Shown here piece after piece: positions 20,801-31,800 of a stretch of 64,000 nucleotides of DNA. Numbering within the stretch: position 1 is the stretch's first letter; every line of letters begins with the position of its first letter. The position numbers and the translations under genes were made by a program. The notes below the pieces were generated by a model that worked only from the letters and a program-made list of their open reading frames with translations, made no database searches and was not told where the DNA came from. This DNA comes from Puffinus mauretanicus (taxonomy: Eukaryota > Chordata > Aves > Procellariiformes > Procellariidae), in assembly GCA_023333565.1 (NCBI GenBank), contig JAJKFH010002767.1:1-64000 (forward strand), written 5' to 3'.

Positions 20801-21175
20801 ACTCCTCTGCACAAACTGCTTCCTCTCAGAGCTGTGCCCTGGGTCTGGCTCTTACACAGGGTTCATCCCGAGGGTGATGGACCCTCCCTAATCAGGGGCA
20901 GCTGCAACACAGGCTCCAGGCACCCTGGGTGAAGGGCAGGTTGTTAGAAGCTGTTAGAGCTTCCTCAGGCCCACACCCGTGTGGCTCGCCTTACCTCGTC
21001 CTTGCCTGACAGCAGCAGGCTCCCTTGAGTTTCTCAGGCGGTTTCCAGGCGTTCCTCAAAGGACCCCAAAAGGTCCAGGAGCTCCCAGAGCAGAGCCCAG
21101 AGACTGCTGCACAAACTGCTGCCTCCATTAGCCGCTGGCATGCAGAAAGCTTTGGAGAGCTTGAGGATACCCATT
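20801..21175 (-). other. Probable 5' UTR of the second CR1
   Basis: GC-rich sequence with the reverse complement of a GCGCCTGGAAAC-like motif (GTTTCCAGGCGTTCC at about 21041), comparable to GTTTCCAGGGGC in the 5' UTR of the first CR1. The exact 5' end is not determinable by eye. Confidence 0.4.
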
Positions 21176-24100
21176 TGATCATCAGGAGACTGTGGCGAGG
21201 AGGACAAGCTCTTATGGAACTAATGATCTGATAGGGTTGAGATTTGTTTTAGCTGTATAATGAACCACATCAGCAAACTCGCAGCCTTGTGTAATTGGAG
21301 GTGAGCTTTGACAATTCGCAGACCTCACACTTACCCACAGCCTGGCACGTGATCCCCACAGCACATCTGGCAGACTAAGTGTTCTCCAGGAACAGGACTG
21401 GCTGCAGTTGGTCCGATTACCCTTCCTCCTCTCCAGTCCACATGGTTTGCTCAGGCTATGCCACAATGTACCTGTAAGAAGAAGCATCCTTGCACGTGCA
21501 AAGCAATGTAACAGAAAAGCTACTTTAGTACAAAGGCACCAGAATATCCTGGAAATCCTCTTGTGAAGCCCACAGGCCCTTCATGCAGTGTTGGGCGTTT
21601 CATAGACTGCTTCTGGTTGCCATGCCAAGATACTTTCTGCTGCAATGGAAGGAGAGGGAGAAAAAATACCCCAGATCTGTGAAGCCGTCACAGCTCAGTG
21701 GCAAAGGCTCGCACACGTGTCATGGAAGGGAAGACGTGCACCTGGCGTTTATGTTCACAGGGCACGCTTGATGCTGACTCTACGTTTAATTATTCCCAAG
21801 AATGTGGGGCTGAATGGCTCCAGGGAACAGTACTAGGAAACAAACCCTTTAAGCCCTGGATCACTTGCTTAAGCCCAGCCTAGGACACTAGTCCCTTAAA
21901 GTTATTACTGTCTTCATGCTAACTTGTGAGAGGCATCAGTGTCCTTAAAAGTGGTTGCTAGCAGACAGCTACCTATGTAATGATCCTCTAGACATTATAT
22001 GAGTTTCACTGTCAGTGCCAGGATAGTAGTAATGGTAACGTGTATTTTGATGCCAAAACAGAGCTTGGGCCATGAGTAAACTTCTGTCTTTGGTGCAGGT
22101 TTAGTTGCTGCCAGGTTACCCTTCCCAAATGCCAAACTCTTACTGGAAAGTAACAAAAGAAGTTGGGAATTTGCTTTGCTTTTTTACCAAAATTCAGAGG
22201 TGGTCTGGGTGTGGAATACTAACTGGATTGATCTACCAAATAATAGGAGTAGTATATGTTAACATGCCATCAAAGAGCCCATCAAAAATCTCTGACAGAG
22301 AATTCCCTTGAAAGAGTTATCAAAATACCACACAGTACAGCTACAACCAACTCTGCAGTCATGCAGCGATTTGATTTTGTAGTCGCTCTAACTCTTCTCA
22401 GAAAGACAATTACAGTATGCAAAATCAAAAGGCTGTGATTGATTAGCTGAATGCTGTCTTCTAAATACTGTGATTAATTTGCACATTCCACCATTTCAAT
22501 GGCCACTGTTGCTCACCAGCTGAAGCTGTTGGGCTTATGCAAGACAAAATCTCATGAGGCAGGTGCAGTTTGTTCCTTTGTATGCTGCTGGTACATCTCT
22601 GGCCATCGCTACTCCACTAACCAGTATTCACTCATCACCTCAGTCAAGTCATGCTTTACAAGCAGGGCTCACTCTCCCAAGTTCCCAAATCATTGCAACG
22701 TGCAGCCTCCATCACCGCCAAGGTACCGTGGGCTTCTATCCCACTGTTTTCCATATCCCAGGATATGGAAATCCATATTCATTTTTTGACGTGTTTTGCA
22801 TTGAACATAAAATAAATGGGGAAAACAGGCAGTAGACAAGTTGTGGCCAGTTTATCCACGTCTCAGTTACAGTTTTGAATCAAAAAGTGACATCTTCCAT
22901 GATTATGTTTTCCATCCTGCCAACCAGTAAAAAAAATGACACATGGGAATTATTGAAAGATTTTGGTTTTTTCCCCCTTGGCATTTACCTTGGTACTGCT
23001 TTGTATAAGGATGCCTATGAAATTATACAACAGTTATGAATACGTGTTAATTTTAAGGTTGAAATAACATTAGTGGTGAGTACCTGCTCTTACTGCTCAT
23101 TGTCACAAGAACAAGGCAACTACAGGGTCCAATATGTACAGGGACCTGAATTTTACATTCAGGCTGAGCTAGGCACAGCGTGCACAGAAGCCTTGCACCT
23201 GCACTGTGAGGGGGCTGAGCTCAGCACGCTCCTCCCAGCTGAACTGATGAAAACTTGAAATAATGCAGTGACAGACAGTCCTTGGCTTTTGGATTTCTAC
23301 TCCAAGTATCTGAAGTATTTGAAGAGGAAGATTACAAAGTGGTAAGTAGAAAACTTATCATATGTTTATTGTTCTCTGTTTCTATTCCCCAACTGCTAAA
23401 ACCCGACAGCATCGAGACTTTCTGAGACTTACCTCTCTGCCACTGTAGTAAACTAAGGGAAAGTGGGATTTCACTTAGCACATCAAGCACTCTGGAGTAC
23501 AGATGCCTCTCTTTGTGGAGCAAATGGTTGTCATGGGCATCCACAGGCTTTTAAATTGCACTGTGCAGCACTGTTATTGGCATCTTAGCAAGATAAAAGG
23601 GCTTGCACTTTCTACCTGCCAGAAATTAAAGAGGTAGGAAAAAACCTACAGGGGAGCAGCAGCAGGCCTACCAGTGGAAGAGACCCAGGTGTCCCAAGCC
23701 TACAGCATGGAGAGCAGCACTGGAGATACAGAAGATGTCTCTACTGTTTCCCTTTTTTTGCTTCCTCCTAGCTATAGGCACAACTCATGTGTGTCAAGGT
23801 GTACAGAAAGCCAAACTTCCCTTGCTTTGTGGGTCACCTCAGCACCTCCTAGATCCCCAGCTTACCAGCCTCCCTTCCAGGGGATTACAAACTGCAAGGT
23901 CTGTGCGTGAGAGCACACACACAGGGACAGCATCCAGGCACAAAAGCATGTCTCCAGGCAGCATTGTGCATTTGAGGCAACTTCTATTAGGGTGGCCCAC
24001 TATGGGGAAGAAACAGAGGGATCTTTGCTCAGGCAGGAAGAGATTGCTCTTGCTGCCGAGACTGCTTGTCCATCATTTTAAATTATTTGGTATTTATATA

Positions 24101-25590
24101 ATCTAATCTGGTTAATCAGACACGCATTTCATTCCTTCTGAGTCATTTACAAGTGCATTATGTATGTGCCAGACATTTGAACAGCTTGAATGTTTCTAGC
24201 GTGTCATCGATACTGGGATGCTGGCAGGTTCTCCCAAACCTGACACGGATTCAGACTTTGCCTCTACAGGCTGCCCAGGGAAAACAAAAGCTAAAATCTC
24301 ACAGTAATATTTTACAGCAACTTGGCCTGTGCTTCTGTATTCAATATTTTTTTATCTTAAGCAACAAAGGATATTGGTTTTTATGGTCCTTTCATGTGGT
24401 GGTCGAGTCAAAAGCCACAGCAGCTTAACAACCTGGAAGATTTTTCATTGTCTTGCTGCATTCAGCCCTTCTCAGGCTGCCTCCCCTTAGCTCTCCAAAG
24501 GTGAATCCAAGAAAATAATTAAAACTGTAATTTATTTATATATCTTCTGTACAGATATTATAGATCCCACAATTGCTGTCTTCTAATTTATTCAGGCAAT
24601 GTCCTTTTCGAGCTGATTGCAAGTAGATGTATTAGAGCAGAAGCCCATCCTGCAAGCAGAGCTGGCATGGTTGAATTATGAAGCTGTAATGGAGGCAGTG
24701 TCCGCAGCAGCTGGGGGAACCCGCCGTTGGGTTCCCGCAGCCTGGAAAGCCGGCTGGCAGCGCACGCATCTGAAGAGCAGAAACCGCAGAATCGGGCTGA
24801 TGACCAAGAGCCCAGGGACGAAAATTACCTTTTGCTTAATCCTTTCAGCAAAGGCATTGCACGTGTTTTCAGCAGCAGAGCCATGGTGCATCACCTGCGA
24901 TACAGCGTCGTGTGTCCTTTCCTCCGGCTCATCCCTTAACGTGACAGGCCAGGAGATGAGCAAGGATCCTTCCATTCCGTTTGCTGGCGGGGATGCCTGC
25001 CTTCCCAAAGCGGGGGCTATTTTTTCACTTGAATATGTAATAGCTATCTCCACCTGGGTGACAGGCACCTTCCGTGACTCTCCAGGACGACATGACAACA
25101 GCAGAGCTCCAATTTTAATAGATTCCAAGTAGTTTTCACAGAGGAAAGCCTTAAAAACTCCCTGAGGAGAGATCATCAAGCAGAATGGCCCCTGGTGCCG
25201 GATTTATTAGCAGGCAGGATGGGGAGGTTGATGAGCCCGTGCAGCTGAGCTGACACGCTGTCAGACAGGACTCGTAATCCAATCAGTTACCTGTCGGAGG
25301 GGACCGGTCTGGAGCTTCTGGGGAGCACCGTGCCACAGCCCCGCACACCGCAGCCCCTCACACCGGCTGCCCCCTCCTGCGAGGGCATGCAGAACCCACA
25401 GCTTAGGTCAGGCTTTCTAGGACAGAGTAAGTCTGCCTGCACAGTTCAAATGTTGGAACTTCCCAAGCATCAGGATGGTTTTCCCAGGGAAGTCTGGGAA
25501 GACTCCAACGGCGAACAAGTCTGGATTGAATAAGAACTCCAGGCTTGCAAGCCCTATGAATAACCTTAATTACAGTCATTAGAGGGTAGA
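21176..25590. other. Unique intergenic sequence, no gene seen
   Basis: No repeat family recognised. Between 24617 and 25179 both strands are open for about 170 codons without a domain I know. The 24990-25330 part looks CpG-sparse and conserved-like. No supported exon. Confidence 0.5.
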
Positions 25591-25591
25591 A

Positions 25592-25630
25592 ATGTGTGTG
25601 TGTGTGTACATATATATATATATGTATATT
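25592..25630. repeat. (TG)n(TA)n microsatellite
   Basis: About eight TG units run into about eight TA units. Purine-pyrimidine alternation can adopt Z-DNA or cruciform forms, but no function is implied. Confidence 0.9.
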
Positions 25631-26989
25631 TCCAGCCTCTTATTACTATAAAGCTTTCAAAACAGACGCTGAAACATAAAATATTAAAGTGTTTGCAGCT
25701 GCAAGGGCTGCTACCTCAGATGCTTTCCTTCTTGGTCTGCATGGTGCCCTTTTGTCTTCTTCTAGATACAATGATAGTGACATTAAACAAAAGAAAAAAA
25801 TATATTAAGAGAAAGATACTTAATTTGCATATTTAAACAGTGAAAAGTTGAAAAATGCAAGATATAGCACTATCTGTGCCATAAAACAAACAAACAACAA
25901 TAAAAAACAACCCCAAAGAACTAAAGCAGCCACAGTAACCGTTTGTAATGGAAAGTGCTGGGTTTCTTCCATATACCTATGGAAATGTTTTGTGCAGAAA
26001 CAATGTCTCTCCTGCAAATCTTCACAAATAAGCATGGCTAGCTACACAAGGGTGAGAACCTGCGCTTCCTTAGAGTTGGGAGAGATGGCGGGGACGGCGG
26101 TGGGAGTGCTGCGGGGTGCAGCTGGGAGTCAGGTTTACCAAATCAGACTCCACCGGCAACCTTGCAGAGACAGTGAGGTGAAGGGGAGCTGTGGCGGCAG
26201 TGCTAACAGCGGTGGTTTGTGCCCAAGCTTGGTTGTGCATTTCAGGATTTTACTAGCTGCGGTGGCTAAATCCACTCATTCTGGGAAACAAGAAAACTAC
26301 TTGAGGACGCACCCTTTGTCACGGAGCAGGCGGGTGACAGGTCCCTGCCCCGTTGTGACCACTGCTTAGGTGCACAGGGGCTCTGCCCCATGGCAGCTCT
26401 TCTGCCAGGAAAAAAGCATTAGACAGTATTGATTGCAAATCTGCTCCCCCTTCTCTTCTGCATCCTACCACTTAATTCTGAGGAGGTCCATGGAGGCAGA
26501 GCACATGAATTTGAGCTCTGGGGATGTTTCCCGTTACTGTGTGCTCTACCTCTGTGGCTCCAGTCCCCAGTTTTTATGGTGGTCTCTCCGTGGGCTTCTC
26601 CTTCCATCAGTACAGGAGGGTTGTCGTCAGCTTCAGCAAACTCCCGAAGCAGGGCGGCCTGGACTGCCAGCTCTCCACACTGTCCAGCCTCTTTGCGCTG
26701 CCCAGGCACAATGTCAGACTATCTCAGCCCTGCTGCTGCTGGAGAGGCCTGGCATGCTCAGAACACTCACAGCTGAGGAGGAGCAGTGCAAGTGCAAGAA
26801 GTCGGGCTCTTATGCTTAATAACCCAAGGGTGATGTGCTGGATGGAGGGCCTGGAGGGTCCTCATTGCTCAGTTAGTTTTGAAGTCAGTGGTGAGGCACT
26901 TTGGCAGAGGTAGATCGCAGTCGTGGTGGGGTTTTCAGGGATGCTGATCCTCGTGTTTTGAGTGCCGGTGCCTGGGTACGCAGGACCCT
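25631..26989. other. Unique intergenic sequence leading to a CpG island
   Basis: AT-rich to about 26050, then rising GC. Several overlapping open frames on both strands without recognisable domains. Confidence 0.5.
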
Positions 26990-27560
26990 GCTCGCGGGAA
27001 ACACCCCGACTGCAGCACGGATGCTCTGGAGCCGGCAGGAGTCGAGCACGCCGGGAGGATTCACTGGTGCGAAAGGCCGGAGCGCGCCAGGCACGGGTGA
27101 GCCCCGAGACGGAGGAGCTCTCCCCTGGGAAGGGACACCCGGCCCCGGGCTGTCCCGGGGCGGAGGAGCTCCCCGCGTCCCTCCAACACCACGGCCATGG
27201 CCGCTCTGCGCTTGCTGCGCACCCTGAAACCACCCGCCGTGCCCGCCGTCCTGCGGACCCCCGGCCCTGCCCGCTGCCCGGCGGGGCGGCCGGAGCTGCC
27301 GCCGGCGCCGTTCCCGCCTTCCCCCGGCAGGTGGTAGCGGCGGGCAGGAGACGCGCCGACCCCGGGCCGGCGGGCAGCGCCGGGGGAGCGAGCCCGGAGC
27401 CCCCCCGAAAGCGGGGAGGACGGGGCGCGGGCTGCAGGCTGCGGACGGAGGGCAGCCTGCAGCCTGGAAGGCGGCCGCCCCGGCCGGCCCGAGAGCTGTA
27501 GAGGGAACAGCACGGTCCAAACGAACGAAACGAAACCCGCCCGATTTCTTGTTTTCCCCC
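26990..27560. promoter_or_regulatory. CpG island
   Basis: Very GC-rich with undepleted CpG: the lines from 27181 to 27360 alone hold roughly 6 to 10 CpG per 60 bases. In vertebrates such islands usually mark a promoter. The surrounding DNA is CpG-poor. Long open frames on both strands (up to 249 codons on the minus strand, 26862-27611) are expected by chance in such composition and carry no recognisable domain. A small reading frame with a strong start context sits inside (27197-27337). Confidence 0.8.
27197..27337 (+). CDS. Candidate short reading frame or first coding exon, presequence-like
   Basis: The ATG at 27197 lies in GGCCATGG, with G at both -3 and +4, and an in-frame TGA at 27098-27100 precedes it. 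The 46-codon frame begins MAALRLLRTL. It is rich in Leu, Ala, Pro and Arg (R at 5, 8, 20, 26 and 31) and has no acidic residue before E33, a composition like a mitochondrial targeting presequence. It stops at TAG 27335-27337, but a possible splice donor CAG|GT lies at 27330/27331, just before the stop. I do not recognise the protein, and no following exon can be fixed. CpG islands often yield such frames by chance. Confidence 0.25.
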   Translation: MAALRLLRTLKPPAVPAVLRTPGPARCPAGRPELPPAPFPPSPGRW

Positions 27561-28746
27561 TATTCGCCGAACGGCTTTACCACGAACTTGTTTTACCTTC
27601 CACGTTTCCACCGCATCTTGCCGTGACGAACACGCACAGCTGCAAGGGCCGGTGCAAGAGGCGGAGGCTGGGCCGGGGGGCTGCAGAACCCCCGTTCTGT
27701 CCCCGCTGCAGCGTGGAGGACCCCGGGCAAGGCAGCCCCTCTGCCCTGCCCCCAGAATCGGGGCCCGTCTCGTATCTGCCGAATGTTTAGATAGGGTCTC
27801 TTACAGGCTGTGGCTGGGCAGGCAGGACAACAGGTATGCAGTTTTACTGGGTCCGGTAGATCGTCTGGGGTACAAATTACGTAGAATATAAACCTCCGCC
27901 TAGAAAAAGATTACATAGCTCAGAAGAAATAAAATTGTTTTCCTTAGAATAAAACCGGAATTTTCCTTAAAATAAATCCAAAGCCTCCATCATTTTACAC
28001 AATTTCTGTTCAATAATCACAAATTGAATGTGAGAATTTGTTATTTTCTGAAACATGAGAAGCCCAATATATGCCAATACTGGTTGCTCTCTTATCTGTG
28101 AATGACCATTTCCAATGTTTTGCTTCCTGATCCTCTAAGGAAAAACACAAGTGGTTATATTTTAATTGTGTTTATGACTCCTGCAAATTTAAACAGAATT
28201 AATGACTCTCTTCACTCCATCTGCTAGAGAACATGCCAGGAACACGCAGTGATATTGCTCTTTTTCCTTCCAGTGCCATCTTTTGATCAAGGGAACAATT
28301 TTTAACGACTGGACTAATATTTCCACTTACACCAAAGATTTTTCTCTTTCAGCTGTTCTTGTAAACATCACCACTGGGCTTTTTCAAAGGCTTATGAAGC
28401 AATGCAGCATGCTGACTACCAGAACATGGTTTGCCTGTAATTTACATCTGATGGTTATAAAGAACCTTGTCATGGTCTCTGCAAGAATGGAAAGCACCTT
28501 CTAGGGTATGTTCCTGTTCTGGGCCCTGTATTCACATGCAAAGGTGAAGCTCATGCAAGCACTGGGTGGTTGTTCAAGTACATGTTCAAGTAATACATTT
28601 GACCAACGCAGCAACATAAATCTGCGAAAACAATAGTATGCCTCAGATTAACAGATGTTTCCAACTAAATAAAGTGACAACAACAAACTCTCCAGCATTA
28701 CAAATGGCAAAAAACAATGTACAGGCAGACTGACCTTATGGGAAGT
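27561..28746. other. Unique sequence downstream of the CpG island, no gene seen
   Basis: GC falls from about 27780 onward. A polypyrimidine-type acceptor (CTCTTACAG at about 27802-27810) and a donor-like CAGGTATG (about 27832) frame a 27-nt stretch, but this is weak evidence. The remainder is AT-rich with no recognisable exon or repeat. Confidence 0.45.
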
Positions 28747-28893
28747 TGTCCTGGTATTGGCTGGGATAGAGCTAATTTTCTTGCTTGTAGCTGGTATAGT
28801 GCTGTGTTTTGGATTTAGTATGAGAATAATGTTGATAACACAGTGATGTTTTAGTTGTTGGTAAGTAGTGCTTACACTAGTCAAGGACTTTTC
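28747..28893 (+). mobile_element. Truncated LTR fragment, same family as 2058-2633
   Basis: Starts TGTCCTGGTATTGGCTGGGA and follows the first 145 or so bases of the solo LTR at 2058, including GTGCTGTGTTTTGG and AAGGACTTTTC, then stops matching near 28893. Only the 5' part of U3 is left. Over 70 aligned bases (28811-28880 against 2124-2193) there are 19 differences by hand count, and 12 of them are A here against G there. Confidence 0.88.
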
Positions 28894-31800
28894 ATTTATT
28901 TCATTATTAAAAAAACCCCACAATAATAATACCACTAATAAAAAAATATCGTTATATTAATACAATTCTACTTTTAGGCTTATAGGAAGCAGATAAAGAT
29001 GGTAGACTTTTAAGAAATAAAAACCTCCAGGGAATAAAATGCAGCTCTCAAACTGTGTGAGCTGTGCAGCGAAGGGTTCACAAAACATAACGCTCACCAA
29101 GACATAGACCCACTTTATTCCTGTCCTCTGGCTTGAGGCAGTCAGTGCCTTTGTTCATAACCACTAATTTTAGACCGGATTCTGCTGTATTTGATGTCAG
29201 GTTTGACACCCCCATGAATATATTATGGGAGAAACAGGTATGACATGAGAATGAACAAAACATACAGCCAGGCTCTCCAAAGCACCCACCGACACCATCT
29301 TTTTCCAGATTTTCCTGCCAAGTTCACACCAAAAGGGAGCTTTAGACTCATCGCAAAATCTAGGGAGCATCTTGCCCAGCTCACTGGTGCCAGAGGGATT
29401 TTGGTGTGTGGGGAGTCTCTGTGCTCCTTTTTCTCCTCTTCCTTGCTCCTTCCTTCCTCCTCGCCTTACATTTGCTCCTCGCAGAGGAACCGCCGGCATT
29501 TCAGGAGCCTGGTGACAAGCACAAGCCCCGCCAGCGCCAGCAGTGCCGACAGCCACCAACCTCCTTGGGGAGGAACCCACCCCCTCCGCTGCTGGGTCCC
29601 CATATGTGAAGACCTAGTGCTGCCTCGGAGGATCTAGGTGGACTTTAGTTAGCAGTGCCTATCTCTGCACAGCCTAAGACTTGTGCTTTGTGGAAGAACA
29701 CTCATTAGTTTTACTCCAATTTTTCATTGGGTGCACCACGCAGTACATACAAAACACAATTCATTTCTTATTGTCTACCTGGATTTGAGGATTGTATTAC
29801 AGAACTTCAGTTTTGTTTAAACTGAAAAAAGAAGAAATGAAAACACTATGCATTTTTGCATTAATTATGAAGATGCAAAGTAAGAGATCCAGGTATGTTT
29901 AACATTATGATGTCCTGAAACAGTTCAGCTATCTTGAGGCAAAAAGAAGGTAATTCAAAAAATTTCACTTAGTCAGTGTGGTGGTGTTATAGAGCAGTGT
30001 ACTGTAACTTTCCAGGTAGTACATGATGGTAAAGTTACGGGCTTTTTACATAACTCATAGGCTTTGTTATACATAATTCACAATGCTAAGCATAGGAAGA
30101 ACGGGCATAGAGAAAAGGAGAATGTTCCAAGTTTTCCCTTTTCTTTATAGGGCAACTCAAGTATCCAGGTTTGTGGGATTCAGGCTCCCTGGGCCATATT
30201 TTCAGAGCTGCCTAGGGGCAGAAATAGAAGTCCACTGAAGGGCACAGGATTTGGGGCTCTAAATGGGGTGCAGAATTTTCCCAAAGCATGCAAAGCAATG
30301 CAGAAAATGCGTGGTGCAGGTGGGCATGTTGCTGCCTGCTGCCAGATTGCGTTGCAGTGGAAAATGCTGCCCGAGAGTGACGGGGGCTCTGTGTGCCTCC
30401 TGCGTTGGGTCAGTGCCCCAAACATTTTTGAGACTGCTTTGATTCAACTTCCAGAGTCACCTGCTGTCATCGTAGAGGTCTGTGCTGATCAGGAGCGTGA
30501 TGGAGTCTGAAACATGAGCAAGGAACATGCATGGGCAGTGTGTCCTCAGACAAGTGGTTTATTTTCCATGGCGGGCACCTGGTCTAACACAGTTTGCATC
30601 TCTACCAGCATGTGATGTGCACACCACGAATGTTGGCACAGATGACACTGATGTCGCCTGTCAAAGAGAGGACCAAGCCTTTGGCATCCATCTCAAGATT
30701 TCTGAAGATTGGATGAACATCATCTCAGCGCCCGTGGGTGTGTTTGGTCTGAGCCAGCTCCTTAAGGCACGGTGTTACCCTCAGGAGGTGGTCTGCCTCC
30801 CCACTGACTGAACAGGGTCCAGGCCACCAGCTTTGACTGAACACTGGCCTTTTAAACAGCTGGGGTGGGAAAGAAATCCTGCGATGAAGAGGGACTCCAG
30901 AAGTGCCTTGACAGCACTCTTTATACATATCGGCACTTGAGCATCTTTGCAAATCTAATCCAAACTGCTCAACTGCTGAAAATACATCTTGAGATGTTTT
31001 AAAACTTCATCCTATATGCTGTTCTGGGGTGGGAACTTTTAAGAATGTGGCTTCAGTGCTATGTAAAGAGACAAATGGAGAAGTAAAGGTTGGTGAAAGC
31101 CCAGCGAGGGATAGGACAGCGAGGTCCAATTACAAATCTGCTGTGTATAGATCTGGTTTTCCAAGATGTTATTCCTTAACGGGAGGTAGAACAAAGTGAT
31201 TCTGGCATGCCAAAACAAGGCAGATCCTGAGAGTCTAGAGACTGGCTTGAAAACATGACATTTTATGGGAAGAAACCAATTGGCTTTATATGCTTTCTGG
31301 GTTTATAAAGTCAGTAATAACTCGACTTGCTAACTCAATTGTCTGAAATTCGGGCTTCAGAGACTAAATGTGGACACTTATTATGGAGAAAATCTTCACC
31401 TTGTATGTCCAGATATATGGATGTATAGCAGAGTGGAAATACTGTCATTTCCCTTGGGGACATGAGAGACATTCGGCCAGGTTGCATTTTTTCCCTGCCA
31501 GCAGAGACAGCTGTAAGAACAAGACCAGGAAGGAAAGACTGGGCACATGGTGCCCAGTAACATTCCCTGCAGTAAGTGCCATCACCCAAGGGCAGGCACT
31601 GGTGCACAAAATCTTCAGGAATAAATAGCATTCATTTGGACCCTTGCAGCATCCAAAAATGAAAGCAATCAAGGTGGTGACGAGATGTATCTATTGCATC
31701 TCAGCCATCAGTACATCTGGGACATCCGCCCTGAAGCAGGTGGACCTCTTCGATGATGGCGGATGAGAGCAATGACAGCTCTCAGGGGACCCACGGGAGC

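Larger units (their letters stand above)
15595..21175 (-). mobile_element. Second long CR1 LINE, minus strand, split by an LTR
   Basis: CR1 copy of a different subfamily from the first. Its 3' end at about 15595 shows the AGTCACAGAATCCCAGA tail. ORF2 follows (15650 to about 18300), then ORF1, which is interrupted by a 1160-bp LTR at 18886-20045 and resumes from 20046 to about 20800. A GC-rich 5' UTR-like region continues to about 21175 (gradual boundary, low certainty). The pieces keep CR1 order throughout. Many stops and frame shifts make it older than the copy at 378-5750. Without the LTR it is about 4.4 kb, again close to full CR1 length. Confidence 0.88.

Noticed and set aside
26862..27611. 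249-codon minus-strand frame in the CpG island
   Set aside because: Very high GC removes stop codons. Composition is Arg/Pro/Ala/Gly-biased without any domain, and other frames there are also open.
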